Shown piece after piece: positions 43,476-55,655 of a stretch of 64,000 nt of DNA. The notes under the pieces are model-generated. The model did no database searches, was not told where the DNA came from, and worked only from the letters and a program-made list of their open reading frames with translations. The position numbers were made by a program, and so were the translations under genes. Source of the DNA: Prosopocoilus inquinatus (Eukaryota > Arthropoda > Insecta > Coleoptera > Lucanidae); contig CM069869.1 of NCBI GenBank assembly GCA_036172665.1, positions 5,704,001-5,768,000 on the forward strand, written 5' to 3'. Within the stretch, counting starts at the first letter, position 1, and every line of letters starts with the position of its first letter.

Positions 43476-44533
43476 CAAACCAGAAACGATCAAACCATTA
43501 ACATGTGTTTCAAATTTTGGGGAAAAGAAAGGGGTGGTTTGTTTCTTTGTAATTTTTGTTTTGCTGTACCTAATACCAACTCAAATACAATGTATTACCG
43601 AACCTAAATTAATGGCTTAGTATAAAACCATACTGACAATGTCCACATCAGCTGCTTAGATCAGCGACAATGAACATTATTATTATTATTGTTATTATCA
43701 AGTTGAATTAAAAGTGGCACTAAAAGTTAAAGTAAAAGCCTCTCCTTAGAAACGGGGACGAGGTTGAGACCACTCCAATCAGTTTCCGTCCTCCAAGACA
43801 CCACGCAATAACAGACCAAGAAGTCGCACAATTGATGAAACCTCCTCCGAGGTTCCGCGATAATACTAAAATGTACGCCTCAGATGACGGACGAACCGCG
43901 AAAAACTCAAATTCAAACACCAGCACAGGGCCCTCGAGAGACCAATACGACGACTGCGTGCTCCAGCCGCGTCAAAAATTAATAAAGCCACACTTCGCTT
44001 TACCCCTAACGAAATAAGAAAGGGTTCGAACGAATCAAAATCATCAACAAAAGCCAACCTGGTATAAGATGACGCAAAGAAGACCATCAGCATGAAATGT
44101 CAAATGTGAACGCAATTTAATTTTTTCGTGGGAATAATAAGCGTACAAAAAATTGTAAATCCCGTATAACTTAAAAAGTGAGACGTCGCTGGATTTTATG
44201 ATCGTCTCGACGACGCCCATAGGCGGAATTTCGAGATAAAAACGATTGAAAACACATCAGGACATAGAAAGAAACCTTATTATTGAGATTTCAGGTTTAA
44301 TTAATAATTAACTTTTAACAAGTTCACATATTTATTACACAGGCTGGATAAAAAGTCTGAAGTACGTTAAATAATTTCTAAAACATTTTCTTTCTGTAAA
44401 TACGTTCGAACACGCCCATTTTGAGCATAAATCTACCATATTTTTGAGTGGTTCATTTATTTGTACAGTGAATTACACTCCTCCAAAAGGATATATTATT
44501 CTACATATAGTACTTGCATAAAAGTGTTATACA
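43476..44533. other. No gene named; weak open frame near 43832-44017
   Basis: The frame at 43832-44017 (MMKPPPRFRDNTKMYASDDG and following) has fairly even composition. Its end (AATTAATAAAGCC through AACCTGGTATAAGATGACG) loosely resembles the ends of the duplicated block at 48230-48330, so it may be part of a repeat. I cannot assign a function. A terminus-like ACACAGGCTGGATAAAAAGT lies at 44338. Confidence 0.3.
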
Positions 44534-46416
44534 GGATGTCCCACTTAAGGCGGATTCTTTCATACCTCTCTAGTTATTAATTTTACAAAAAAATATTTCA
44601 AATGAAAGTTCCACAGGATCATGTGGAGCACATTTTAAAATTAGTTTGACGTATACAGAGTGTTCCGTTTAACCTGGGCGTTAGTTCACTTCGTTATTTT
44701 AAATCGAATACCCTATATATTTTTACATTTTTGAGTTCTGGATTGAATTTTAATATGACCTTGTGTACCATACATAGGGTCTAATCTAAACCGTTTTCGC
44801 GTTATTCAACTTTTCAAAAAAAATTATCGCTCTTGCAGTACCTCAAACAAATGCAAATATCTTCCGAACAAATGACGTTAGGAACTTGTGGTTTCTTGCA
44901 AAAGTTTCGGTTTGAAACGCCTTTTTAGTTACACTGTAAAGAAAAATTCTAGCAACATAAGTTCTTAAAAAAATTAATCAACTTGAGAATACTCAAACTA
45001 TGATAACTATTTTTTTTTTAATGGAATGCGATATAACTTTTATCGTTGTTAGATGCGCTATTTAATTCTCTTTTCAGTGATATAGGGTTGTCAATATCTG
45101 TCGTTAATAATTTTTCCAGTATTAAAATTTTTTTACGATTTTTAAAAATACACGAAATATTGAGTTAGTTGCTGTGGTTACACAGCAAACAAATTATTTG
45201 TTTATCTTTCCCTAAGGTTATTAAGTATCACGCGACATTCAAAATGTTCAAATTAATCTTTAAGAAGGTCTCTTGCTTAAGAAAACATGACAGGTACGGA
45301 TTTTTGCTGTTGCCATGGATATTCAAGCTAATAAACCCTAAGAAGAAACTTTTTTTGTTATGGATAGATGTGTCCACATGACACAGCAAGACGTACTCCA
45401 GCAGTTGGAACATTTTTAAACGAATTCGCTGTTTTATGAAATCCTAAAATTGGGTCAAATGAAGATACTGAGCAGGTCAACTGACTGGTCCTCCTCCACG
45501 AATCCATTAATTCGTTAAAAAATGCTGAAATGCGTCTTGTTGTCTTCACATGTATCTATCCACAGCAATAGAAGTTTCTTCTTAGGGTTTATTAGCTTGG
45601 ATATCCATGGTAACAGTAAAATCCGTACCTGCCAAGTTTTCTTAAACAAGAGACCTTCTTAACGATTAATTTGAACATTTTGAATGTCGCGGGATACTTA
45701 ATAATCTTAGGGAAAGATAAAAAAAAAACAATTTGTTTGCTGTTTAACCATAGCAACTAACATCAAGGTCTCAATATTTAGTGTATTTTTAAAAATCGTA
45801 AAAAAAATTTTAATACTGAAGAAACTATTAACGACAGATATCGACAAACATATATCATTGAAAAGAGAATTAAATAGTGCATCTAATAATGGTAAAAGTT
45901 ATATACGGCATTCCATTTAAAAAAATAACGATGGTTATAGTAGTTTGAGTATTCTCACGTTTATTAATTTTTTTAAAGAACTTAGGTTGCTGGATTATTT
46001 TTTCTTTACATTGTAACTGTAAAAGCGTTTTAAGACGAAACTTTTGCAAAAAACCACAAGTCCCTAACGTCATTTGTTCGGAAGATACTTGCATTTGTTT
46101 GAGGTACTGCAAGAGCGATATTTTTTTTTAAAAGTTGAATAACGTGAAAACGTTTTAGATTAGACCATATGTATGTAGACAGGATCACATTAAAATTGAA
46201 TCTAGAACCCGAAAATGTAAAAATATTTAGGTTATTTCGTTTAAAATAAGGAAGTGACCTAACGCCCAGGCTAAACGGAACACTCTGTACACGTCAAACT
46301 AATTTTAAAATATGCCCCACATGATCCTGAGAAACTTTCATTTTGAAACATTTTTTTCGTAAAATTAATAACTAGAGAGATATGAAAGAATCCACCTTAA
46401 CTGGGACAGCCTGTAG
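44534..46416. mobile_element. 1.9 kb foldback element with arms of about 850 bp
   Basis: The left arm (about 44534-45375) and right arm (about 45548-46416) are inverted copies with a spacer of about 170 bp. Outer ends read ACAGGATGTCCCACTTAAGG on the left and ACAGGCTGTCCCAGTTAAGG on the right (reverse complement). Shared blocks include TCCTGTGGAACTTTCAT-like sequence, ACCTCAAACAAATGCAA and AAACCCTAAGAAGAAACTT. Arm divergence looks like roughly one base in eight to ten. No transposase is present. A motif ACAGAGTGTTCCGTTTAACC inside each arm resembles another terminus, so the arm may be composite. Confidence 0.85.
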
Positions 46417-46614
46417 AGTCACATAAGCACTTTCTTATATAAATGCAGCTTAAATAGGAGAGAAAGATGTGTCTAAACGAAACCAAACATTTGTTTAGGA
46501 AGATTACAGAAAAAAAATATTGAAAACGTTTCTATGCACCGCATCTATCTAGCGAAATAATAATAGGTACAATGTCGAAATGCTATATTATGAGCTTTTT
46601 TTCCATAAAACATC

Positions 46615-46985
46615 ATGTACAGGATATCTCAGACATGGTATTCATCCTTTATAATCTAACATTATTAGTGCCTTTAAAGTATCAAATCGTTTTCTGAAAA
46701 GTGTTACAAGAACTGCAAGAGCTACCTGATATCTTTTAAGCTAGAAAATATCCATTATTTTTCCAAAATTAGTGCGAAAAAATATTTAAATTATATTATA
46801 TTAAGAAAAAAAATATATATATATAAATAAAGAATCTGCACACATAACTTCATACGCTCGTAACTTGAAAAGTAACGATAATAGGAAACATTTTTTTGCG
46901 ATTTTAGAGTCGGATTGTATGTGGTATGTGACGTAAAGGATGGAAAATATTTTAGAGACATCCTGTATTTCTGTTATAGTTGGAA
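46615..46985. mobile_element. Possible small inverted-repeat element
   Basis: TACAGGATATCTCAGACATG on the left and TACAGGATGTCTCTAAAATA on the right (reverse complement) form inverted ends. Both are followed at a similar distance by CATCCTTTA. The terminal motif is like that of the foldback element next to it. A TA microsatellite lies at about 46807-46825. Confidence 0.45.
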
Positions 46986-47640
46986 AAAGAATTCAATGAA
47001 GTATCGGATTTAAGAAAAAAATTGGGGGCTGTTATTTAAAAAGAATTCGATTACTTCATTACTTGGAAAACTGTCAAAAATTGATTTCTACAAAGAGATG
47101 TGTACCTATTTTTTAAAAACAAGATTTACCTGTCTGAGCGTTTTTGCTTCGAGGAAAGAATTTTAAGTCTTATTTTTGTATGTATGTATGTATATTTTCT
47201 AGCAAATGGCGAACTTTAAATTCTATTAATTTCTTTAACTCCGCTATTTTCAGAGTTAAATCGTGTTTTCTTTTTCTTTTTTAGCAGACAAAAATACTCT
47301 TAGTAGTATTGTAATTGTTACAAATGTAATTTCTAATTATTTTTACTGCTAGTACTTTGGACTTATTTCGTTTTCTCCAAGGAATTATAATAAACTAAAA
47401 TCGCAATGACTTTAAATCACTTCAACTACCAACATCGTTACCATAAATACCAACAAACAACATATTAACATTAATGTAGATTGAAATGTATTGCACAATT
47501 TATTACGTCAATTTTTACATACGTTTTCTTCATATAATTTACATTAAATTATTTATCACGTAGTTTACTAGAAATTATTATTGTGTCATCCATCTACTTT
47601 CCTGAAATTTTAGAATTTTCTGCTGATTGCTGCCTGCTGT
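46986..47640. other. No gene recognised; GTAT microsatellite
   Basis: The only features seen are a (GTAT)n tract at about 47178-47195 and AT-rich single-copy-looking DNA. Confidence 0.4.
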
Positions 47641-49179
47641 TTTCTGTTTGAAGACAATTCAAGGTTACAAACCTAAAAACACCTTTTATTATTTATAGAT
47701 GGTAACAGAATAATCATGTGTTGCGGCTTGGAAAACTGCTCTTCAGGAAGCACTCTGTGTATCGAAGTTGAATCTGCGCAATATTAAAAAAAATATGTGT
47801 GTGGGAAACATTTCATGCCGCACCTATTTCGTTTGCTTTAGATTTAATTGAATTCTTATAACACAAACGGTCTCACGCTCTATTTTATTATCATAATGCA
47901 GCTTACATGGATTTTTTATCTAAAATACATCGACTATAAACCTTCGTAAAATCCTGGACATGCCAGCGTTTCTTGAACTGCCTCAAATAAGCAATACCAT
48001 CATCCATCCATTCCACCATCTTTTGCTATCATCTGTAAGTACGTGTCTTATTTTCTGTAGGAATGACTAAATTATTTAGTCTACACGACCATACAGTCAG
48101 CCAAACAGTTTTTGCACGACTAGTTCATGAGAATTACCGTTTTTTGCAAGTTGTTATTTTGACGGAGAGATTAAATTGCGTTCGCACTCGACTTTTAACG
48201 CTATTGGGCCTCTGAGCATGTTACCAATTAATAAACTCAAAACTGGCCGTGCTCCCTTTCAAAGTGAGGAGGGCTCGCACGAATCGAAAACATCGTGACA
48301 TCAGCAGGAACCATAATTAGGTATAAGGTGACATTTTATACTTGACATCTTGTACTTATCGAAAACATCATTACATCGCAGGAACCAACCGAGTATAAGA
48401 TATGATATTTTATACTCGGTTGGTTCTTCTTTTCTGTTTGAAAACAATTCAAGGTTACCAACCTAAAAACACCTTTTATTATTTATAGATGGTAACAGAA
48501 TAATCATGTGTTGCGGCTTGGAAAACTGCTCTTCAGGAAGCACTCTGTATCGAAGTTGAATCTGCGCAACATTAAAAAAATGTGTGTGTGGGAAACACTT
48601 CATGCCGCACCTATTTCGTTTGCTTTAGATTTAATTGAATTCTTATAACACAAATGGTCTCACGCTCTATTTTATTATCGTAATGCAGCTTACATGGATT
48701 CTTTATATAAAACACATCGGCCATAAACCGTCGTAAAATCCCGGACATGCCAGCGTTTCTTGAACTCCCTCAAATAAACAATATCGTCTGGAGTTTCTAT
48801 TTTTAGATATAATTCCATCATCTTTTGCTATCATCTGTAAGTACGTGTCTTATTTTCTGTGGGAATGACTAAATTATTTAGTCTACACGACCAGACAGTC
48901 AGCCAGACAGTTTTTGCACGACAAGTTCATGAGAATTACCGTTTTTTGCAAGTTGTTATTTTGACGGAGAGATTAAATTGCGTTCGCACTCGACTTTTAA
49001 CGCTGTTGGGCCTCCAAGCATGTTGCCCATTAATAAACTCAAAACTGGCCGTGCTCCCTTTCAAAGTGAGGAGGGCTCGCACGAATCGAAAACATCGTTA
49101 CATCGCAGGAACCAACCAAGGGTAAGATATGACGTTTTATATTCGGTAAGTTCCTGGCATTTTATACTGGGTTGGTTCC
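47641..49179 (+). repeat. Tandem duplication with 790 bp period
   Basis: Copy 1 starts at 47641 (TTTCTGTTTGAAGACAATTC) and copy 2 at 48431 with the same text apart from one or two bases. The match holds through TGTGTTGCGGCTTGG, TGCCGCACCTATTTCG and GGAGAGATTAAATTGCGTTC to the GGTTGGTTC end. A small insertion (48790-48815, GGAGTTTCTATTTTTAG region) and a few substitutions separate them. The open frames at 48859-49220 recur only partly in copy 1, so I do not call them genes. Confidence 0.88.
48382..48426. repeat. Perfect 17 bp inverted repeat at the duplication junction
   Basis: GAACCAACCGAGTATAA at 48382-48398 is mirrored exactly by 48410-48426, around an 11-base loop. It lies at the end of duplication copy 1, immediately before copy 2. 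Copy 2 ends with a degraded version. Confidence 0.9.
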
Positions 49180-50874
49180 AGCTTATGTTCGCCTACAAAG
49201 AAAAAATTGACGGTTTTTGAAAATTTGAACTTTTATTATTAATTATTATTTTATTATTTGCTTGCACTTTTTGAAAGTTAAAAGTAAATGACTCTATGAT
49301 AAAACCTTTCGAATTTAAATCAGGCCTTCATTTGTTTCTTTACAATTTGTTATTATTCTGATTAACCGCTTTTTTTTATAAGATAGAAAAACGGATGATT
49401 TTCGACGGAAATTACAAAAATCAAGCATTCATTTGTTTATTTGTATTTCATTACTGAAATTTATTTCTTATTGTAAGCAAATCTTTTTTTTTGATAATCA
49501 AGTCAAACTTTTATTTGTTTCTTTGTACGTCATTATTATAATTTTATTACTATTTTATGAGCAAGAAAAATCGACACGATTTTCAACGAGAAGTCTTTGG
49601 AATTTATGAGAATCAAGTTTTAATTTTTTTCAATTTTCTTCAATTTCTTTTGTCATATTAATTTTTGTTGTTGACACAGTAACATTTCGTACACTTTCTT
49701 CTTTTGTTTTCTGTCGGCGATATGATCCACTCCGCTCCAGAAACGCCGATAATCTTTCGTTTTTTTTTTTGTTCACCGCGTTCTTCGTATTCCGAAATTG
49801 CTTTTCAGTTCTTTTTCAGTTTCTTCATTTTTCTTGTCAGTTTTGATTCTTATACCCGGTTGCTTCCTGCTAATATCACGATGTTTCCTTGAAGTCGCCA
49901 GTCGTCTTGCGTTATCCTCAGGGCTCATTGGCGTGGTTTTCATGTGGGGGCTGCGGCCCCATGGCCAAAAGGCGAACAAGGCATGCTATTTCGGTTTCGA
50001 CAGGATTTATACGGCTACGGACGGATGTGACTTTGTGCCTGGTGGACTGAAACTCCTTGAAATTGTCTCAGCCCCGTCCTTGACGTTCAGGACATGTATG
50101 TTTGCGACTGTTGCTTCCTCTTTTCGTGCTGTAGTCGAACTATTCTTCGCTTACAGGCTTTAAGATCGTTTGTCATCCACGTGCAGTGTTCGTAGATACA
50201 ATAGGTTTTGAATTGGTAACATTCAACCTACTGCATTGTTTGTTTTTGCATGAACATAAACTTTGACTATTACTCCAGAACGGTTCGCTTTAATTTAACT
50301 AATACATTGTAACACGTTAATAATTTTTAGTATGTCTGATTAAAATTTTAAAGCAAACAGATTTTGTAATCGTATTTACTGCACCTTTCCGTAAATACGA
50401 CACGGATTCGTTCGTAACATTCCTCGCAAGGCGTCGTTTGTTTACTTTAGAAATCATTTCCTAAAACTGATAACGCCTATTTAATTAAGCAAACAGAAAA
50501 TTGGGTAAACCTGGCATCTAAATATCACAAGTGGCAGTTTCGCGCTACGAAAGTAAATAAATTGCCAAACGGATGATGGTGTTTTAAGGTGTACACACGG
50601 TCGGATAAAATGTTTTTTTTTTCGGTTCGTCGCCAGGTAGGATTGATTCCGGCGATTAGATAACGGAATTCACAGGTTTATTGAATTTGCTGCGGCGCTA
50701 TCTCGCTTTTTTATCTCGAGATTATACCGTCTGTTATGTGTATGAAATATCCTGTTTCCTATTTTATTGTTTTATCAATCTGAAATCGGCGTTTAATTGA
50801 TGGGGTTTAGTTTTTTTTTTTGCGATTACGACCTTGATAAATTGTTTGATGATTACGAAAATGCGTGCGTTTGT
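49180..50874. other. No gene recognised before the satellite
   Basis: No credible gene. The 121-residue open frame at 49798-50163 starts in a T-rich stretch and has no recognisable domain. On the opposite strand its 3' half reads ISRKQPGIR-like text that resembles the ends of the repeats at 44 and 48 kb. AT-rich single-copy-looking DNA precedes the satellite. Confidence 0.35.
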
Positions 50875-52730
50875 GCTCGTATGATACTGCAACCTAATGC
50901 AAAACAGGTGTTAGTTAAAGTTTTGGCTACAAGGATTCTTATTGGTTCAGTTATGGATTGATGTCTTTTCGAGCTCGGTCCGCGTATTACGCTCGTATGA
51001 TACTGCAACGTAAACCAAAACCGGTGTTACTTAAAGTTTTGGCTACGAGGACTCTTATTGGTTCAGTTATGGATTGATGTCTTTTCGAGCTCGGTCCGCG
51101 TATTACGCTCGTATGATACTGCAACGTAAACCAAAACCGGTGTTACTTAAAGTTTTGGCTACGAGGACTCTTATTGGTTCAGTTATGGATTGATGTCTTT
51201 TCGAGCTCGGTCCGCGTATTACGCTCGTATGATACTGCAACGTAAAGCAAAACCGGTGTTACTTAAAGTTTTGGCTACGAGGACTCTTATTGGTTCAGTT
51301 ATGGATTGATGTCTTTTCGAGCTCGGTCCGCGTATTACGCTCGTATGATACTGCAACGTAAAGCAAAACCGGTGTTACTTAAAGTTTTGGCTACGAGGAC
51401 TCTTATTGGTTCAGTTATGGATTGATGTCTTTTCGAGCTCGGTCCGCGTATTACGCTCGTATGATACTGCAACGTAAAGCAAAACCGGTGTTACTTAAAG
51501 TTTTGGCTACGAGGACTCTTATTGGTTCAGTTATGGATTGATGTCTTTTCGAGCTCGGTCCGCGTATTACGCTCGTATGATACTGCAACGTAAAGCAAAA
51601 CCGGTGTTACTTAAAGTTTTGGCTACGAGGACTCTTATTGGTTCAGTTATGGATTGATGTCTTTTCGAGCTCGGTCCGCGTATTACGCTCGTATGATACT
51701 GCAACGTAAAGCAAAACCGGTGTTACTTAAAGTTTTGGCTACGAGGACTCTTATTGGTTCAGTTATGGATTGATGTCTTTTCGAGCTCGGTCCGCGTATT
51801 ACGCTCGTATGATACTGCAACGTAAAGCAAAACCGGTGTTACTTAAAGTTTTGGCTACGAGGACTCTTATTGGTTCAGTTATGGATTGATGTCTTTTCGA
51901 GCTCGGTCCGCGTATTACGCTCGTATGATACTGCAACGTAAAGCAAAACCGGTGTTACTTAAAGTTTTGGCTACGAGGACTCTTATTGGTTCAGTTATGG
52001 ATTGATGTCTTTTCGAGCTCGGTCCGCGTATTACGCTCGTATGATACTGCAACGTAAAGCAAAACCGGTGTTACTTAAAGTTTTGGCTACGAGGACTCTT
52101 ATTGGTTCAGTTATGGATTGATGTCTTTTCGAGCTCGGTCCGCGTATTACGCTCGTATGATACTGCAACGTAAAGCAAAACCGGTGTTACTTAAAGTTTT
52201 GGCTACGAGGACTCTTATTGGTTCAGTTATGGATTGATGTCTTTTCGAGCTCGGTCCGCGTATTACGCTCGTATGATACTGCAACGTAAAGCAAAACCGG
52301 TGTTACTTAAAGTTTTGGCTACGAGGACTCTTATTGGTTCAGTTATGGATTGATGTCTTTTCGAGCTCGGTCCGCGTATTACGCTCGTATGATACTGCAA
52401 CGTAAAGCAAAACCGGTGTTACTTAAAGTTTTGGCTACGAGGACTCTTATTGGTTCAGTTATGGATTGATGTCTTTTCGAGCTCGGTCCGCGTATTACGC
52501 TCGTATGATACTGCAACGTAAAGCAAAACCGGTGTTACTTAAAGTTTTGGCTACGAGGACTCTTATTGGTTCAGTTATGGATTGATGTCTTTTCGAGCTC
52601 GGTCCGCGTATTACGCTCGTATGATACTGCAACGTAAAGCAAAAACGGTGTTACTTAAAGTTTTGGCTACGAGGACTCTTATTGATTCAGTTATGGACTG
52701 ATGTCTTTTTGAGCTCGGTCCGCGTATCGC
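50875..52730. repeat. Satellite array, 16 units of exactly 116 bp
   Basis: The start GCTCGTATGATACTGCAACG recurs at 50875, 50991, 51107, 51223 and every 116 bp up to 52615. Units 4-15 look identical. Units 2 and 3 share CGTAAACC where later units have CGTAAAGC. The first unit (ACCTAATGCAAAACAGG) and last unit (ATTGATTCAGTTATGGACTG) are the most diverged. This edge divergence is the usual result of unequal crossover homogenisation. No unit carries a long open frame or a recognised RNA motif. Confidence 0.97.
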
Positions 52731-53829
52731 GCAAAACGCAATCATTGGGCTTTAAACTGTGTAGCTTCAAACTCATCCCTTTAGACCGCGGTTCGAGTAA
52801 AGATAAGACGATTTCATTGGTTTACGATTACAGCAGGCGTTAGTTTTGCTTATAAAGTGTACATTACATTAGAGCAGTGACTTGCTTTAAAAGTACCGGA
52901 TAGTGAATGATTTTCTTGCATATTTTCATCTATGATCTAAAGCAATTGTTATGCGCCATTCGCCCTCGCAGATAGGTTGTACAGTCCGTACGTACAAAGG
53001 TTACCGTATAGTGTATGCGTATTTACCGACATATGGATGACTTTCACTGGAATTTATCGTAACAAAGCGATTCGTTCTTATCCATCAGCGCGCGCGCGCG
53101 CGTACGTTTCTTATGTTTATTAATTTTTCGAATTCCCCAAACAGAAAATGTTTCTTTAATATCGAATGAATATTATTTGGACGAGAACGTGCGACCTATC
53201 ATCCACGTCATTCTCGAAATTAAAACGTGCGAGGCGTCATGTCAGATTGAACGAAAATAAAAAAACAAAGGCGCCGATGGTGCTTGAGGAAATCAAATGA
53301 AATGAACAAAGAGGAATTCGCTGTTTACACTTTGGAAACGCACAAAATGGTCGCAACGAAATTAGACCGAAACTTTGTTGTTATGTGAGTCGCCGTCTGC
53401 GTCCGCGTCGCTTCAAAATAGTGTGTTCACCAGAAGTACCGCGATAAAGGCTTTCATCGCCGAAGTTAAAACAAGCCGGAAGTATGCGGCATTCCGACAA
53501 TATTTAGATACGCTGCATCTATTCCGTGAAAATATTATGCTTAGAAATAACCGACTAATAATAGATGTCGAACAAAGGAGAGAACAACTGAGAGCAGAGT
53601 TTGCTGCTGTTTGACGGTGTTTAGATTTTTTTTGTTGCTTGTTATAGATTAGCGGCGATGTACCTAATCCTTTCTCTACTAATTCATATGTAATCTGCAA
53701 ACAAAACAAAATTAATCTTATTATCGCATGGCCCGTAATTAACAGATTAAAAAAGAATCTGTTACCACCACTGGTAAGTACGTAAGTATTTTTTTTTAAT
53801 ATGTTTATCTACATATTCATATTTCATTT
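52731..53829. other. No gene recognised; GC microsatellite
   Basis: A (CG)n run lies at about 53088-53102. The open frame at 53375-53614 (AIKAFIAEVKTSRKYAAFRQ and LHLFRENIMLRNNRLIIDVE) has an amphipathic, protein-like look but no recognised domain. I leave it unassigned. Confidence 0.35.
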
Positions 53830-53884
53830 TGTTGGCTAGATTTTTTTTGTTTAAATATTATAGACAAACAATATTTTCTGAGGA

Positions 53885-55545
53885 GTTCTTATTTAGGATG
53901 TGTTGATTAATAAATCAAATTTAGTTTAATTTTAGAATCCCTCCTTTTGTGCATGTGAAAATTTTTATCAAAATGCCGATGGAAAATTTGTTGTACAAAA
54001 AAATATTATCTATTTTGTATAAATACAAGTACTGTGCGATACCTTTTAAAAATATTGCATTGCATGAGGTTATAGTAACGAATCAATGTGACAAGCTGAC
54101 TAAAATGTAGATTAATTATTCAACTTGCACTGTTCAATAATTACTTGTATAAAATCGCTTAGTCGTCCATCTCTATATTCGAGGGATCCGGAAGATCGAT
54201 TTCTTGTATGCTCCCGCACTACTGAAGCTTAATCCCTTCCAGATTGCTTCACAAGTAGAGAAAATTGGATGCTTCATTTGCTTTGCAAAAATTATCCCTA
54301 ATTGAGTGCAGAAATTAGGTGCAATATTGCGACTTTCGCCCGCTTCATTGTTCCCTGTAAGGAGTCATGCCCTGTGAAAAAAAATCGAAGAAATGTTGCT
54401 TCTGCTTAATATTGTTTACACAAAACAAAAGTTTCAAAAAAAAATTATGGCATCTCTGCGTAATGAATATCCGAACTTTTACATCTAAGCGAAACAATAC
54501 GCATTTGGGAACACTATCTCGAATTGTCATACTCGGCTAGGCCACAGTTCATACTGGCGCCCTTTATAACATCTGGTGGACCACGCCCGCCTTCTCTGAG
54601 CTACCTGTGGCAACATCTGTTGATGAAAAGCGACGCAAATTTTGCCACCTAGTTAAACAATAAGTATAATAAATGTTGGCTAGATTTTTTTTGTTTAAAT
54701 ATTATAGACAAACAATACTATGTGAGGACGGAGTTACAATACACATTCACTCACCATTGGTTAGGTCTCTCATTCCTAATGTTCTTTCTTTCTTTCTCGC
54801 TTCCTTGACCGCAACAGGCACTGAAGGTAAACGTCTTAGTCTCCGGGCATCGCATTCCAATTCGATAAGGACCAAGCAAATTATAAGTAACCCTTTACGA
54901 GAATCTATTCAGTAAAATGGAACATTCCACTTACCGGGGCCGTTTTCCCGGCCCCACCTGCTCCAGCGGCGAATCTAGAAGCTGTAGCTTCCTCGTGATG
55001 ATATTAGACACTGGGGAAGTCATCCTCGCACGTTGACTTCTTATCTTCGCATGCATAACCCCCCACATTCACCTATGGATACAAAACTCACCCCTCCCGA
55101 TGAATATTAGCATACCTTGCCCCCCGAGCATACGTTCTCAGGATCAGTTGATGTCACCGACTGCGTAAGTGTCAAGCATCACTCCGTACCGGTCCAATGA
55201 CATCATCATGTCAGACCTTTCTGGATAGCTCAATGCTATCACCTGGTCAGGAATGCAATCAACCGAATTCCCACTCAGAATGAATGCAGAATACAGCTAA
55301 TAGCATTGCCGGTACCGTGCTCTTCATCGGTGCTGCTTGCACACCGCGACAAACCTCATGATACCGTATGCTGGTGCACGGTACCATTCTCTGGTCAACG
55401 CCCCGGATCGCGTTCTGGACAATATTCTGCTACCAGAATATCGCCGCACAAAATCTTGACCCTCATACAGCATTGTCAATCGTGAGAATGTACCGCCCTA
55501 ACACTTCTGCCAGAACATACCATCTCAGGTCATATTCTGCAGACA
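53885..55545 (+). repeat. 1.7 kb dispersed repeat, copy 2
   Basis: This is the same-orientation copy of 24536-26215. It keeps the TGCATGTGAAAATTTTTATC block, GTGGACCACGCCCGCCTTC, ACCATTGGTTAGGTCTCTC and ATTCTGCAGAC end. It is flanked by partial terminal motifs TTGGCTAGATTTTTTTTG at 53832 and their inverse at about 55640. Confidence 0.85.
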
Positions 55546-55655
55546 CCGTTTAGCTAACGCAGAGTTTCTTGCTAATGCAAAATTTTGTCCTCACATAGTA
55601 TTGTTTATCTATAATATAATATATAATATTTGAACGAAAAAAAGTATAGCCAACA
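54674..55655. mobile_element. Terminal-inverted-repeat element within the 1.7 kb repeat
   Basis: The left terminus TGTTGGCTAGATTTTTTTTG continues to ACAATACTATGTGAGGAC at 54728. The right terminus, reverse complemented from 55655, reads TGTTGGCTATACTTTTTTTC and ends with the same ACAATACTATGTGAGGAC, giving about 55 bp imperfect inverted repeats. A partial direct copy of the left end lies at 53830. No transposase was found and no target duplication is clear. Confidence 0.6.

Noticed and set aside
45870..46112. Minus-strand frame MQYLKQMQVSSEQMTLG as a gene
   Set aside because: It lies in one arm of the foldback element, and the partner arm carries a frame-disrupted equivalent.
49798..50163. 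121-residue frame with an apparent signal or membrane N-terminus
   Set aside because: The start is a T-rich run giving Phe/Ser/Leu, there is no recognisable domain, and the 3' half resembles repeat text.
50875..52730. CRISPR-like array
   Set aside because: The 116 bp units are identical end to end with no unique spacers, so it is a tandem satellite.
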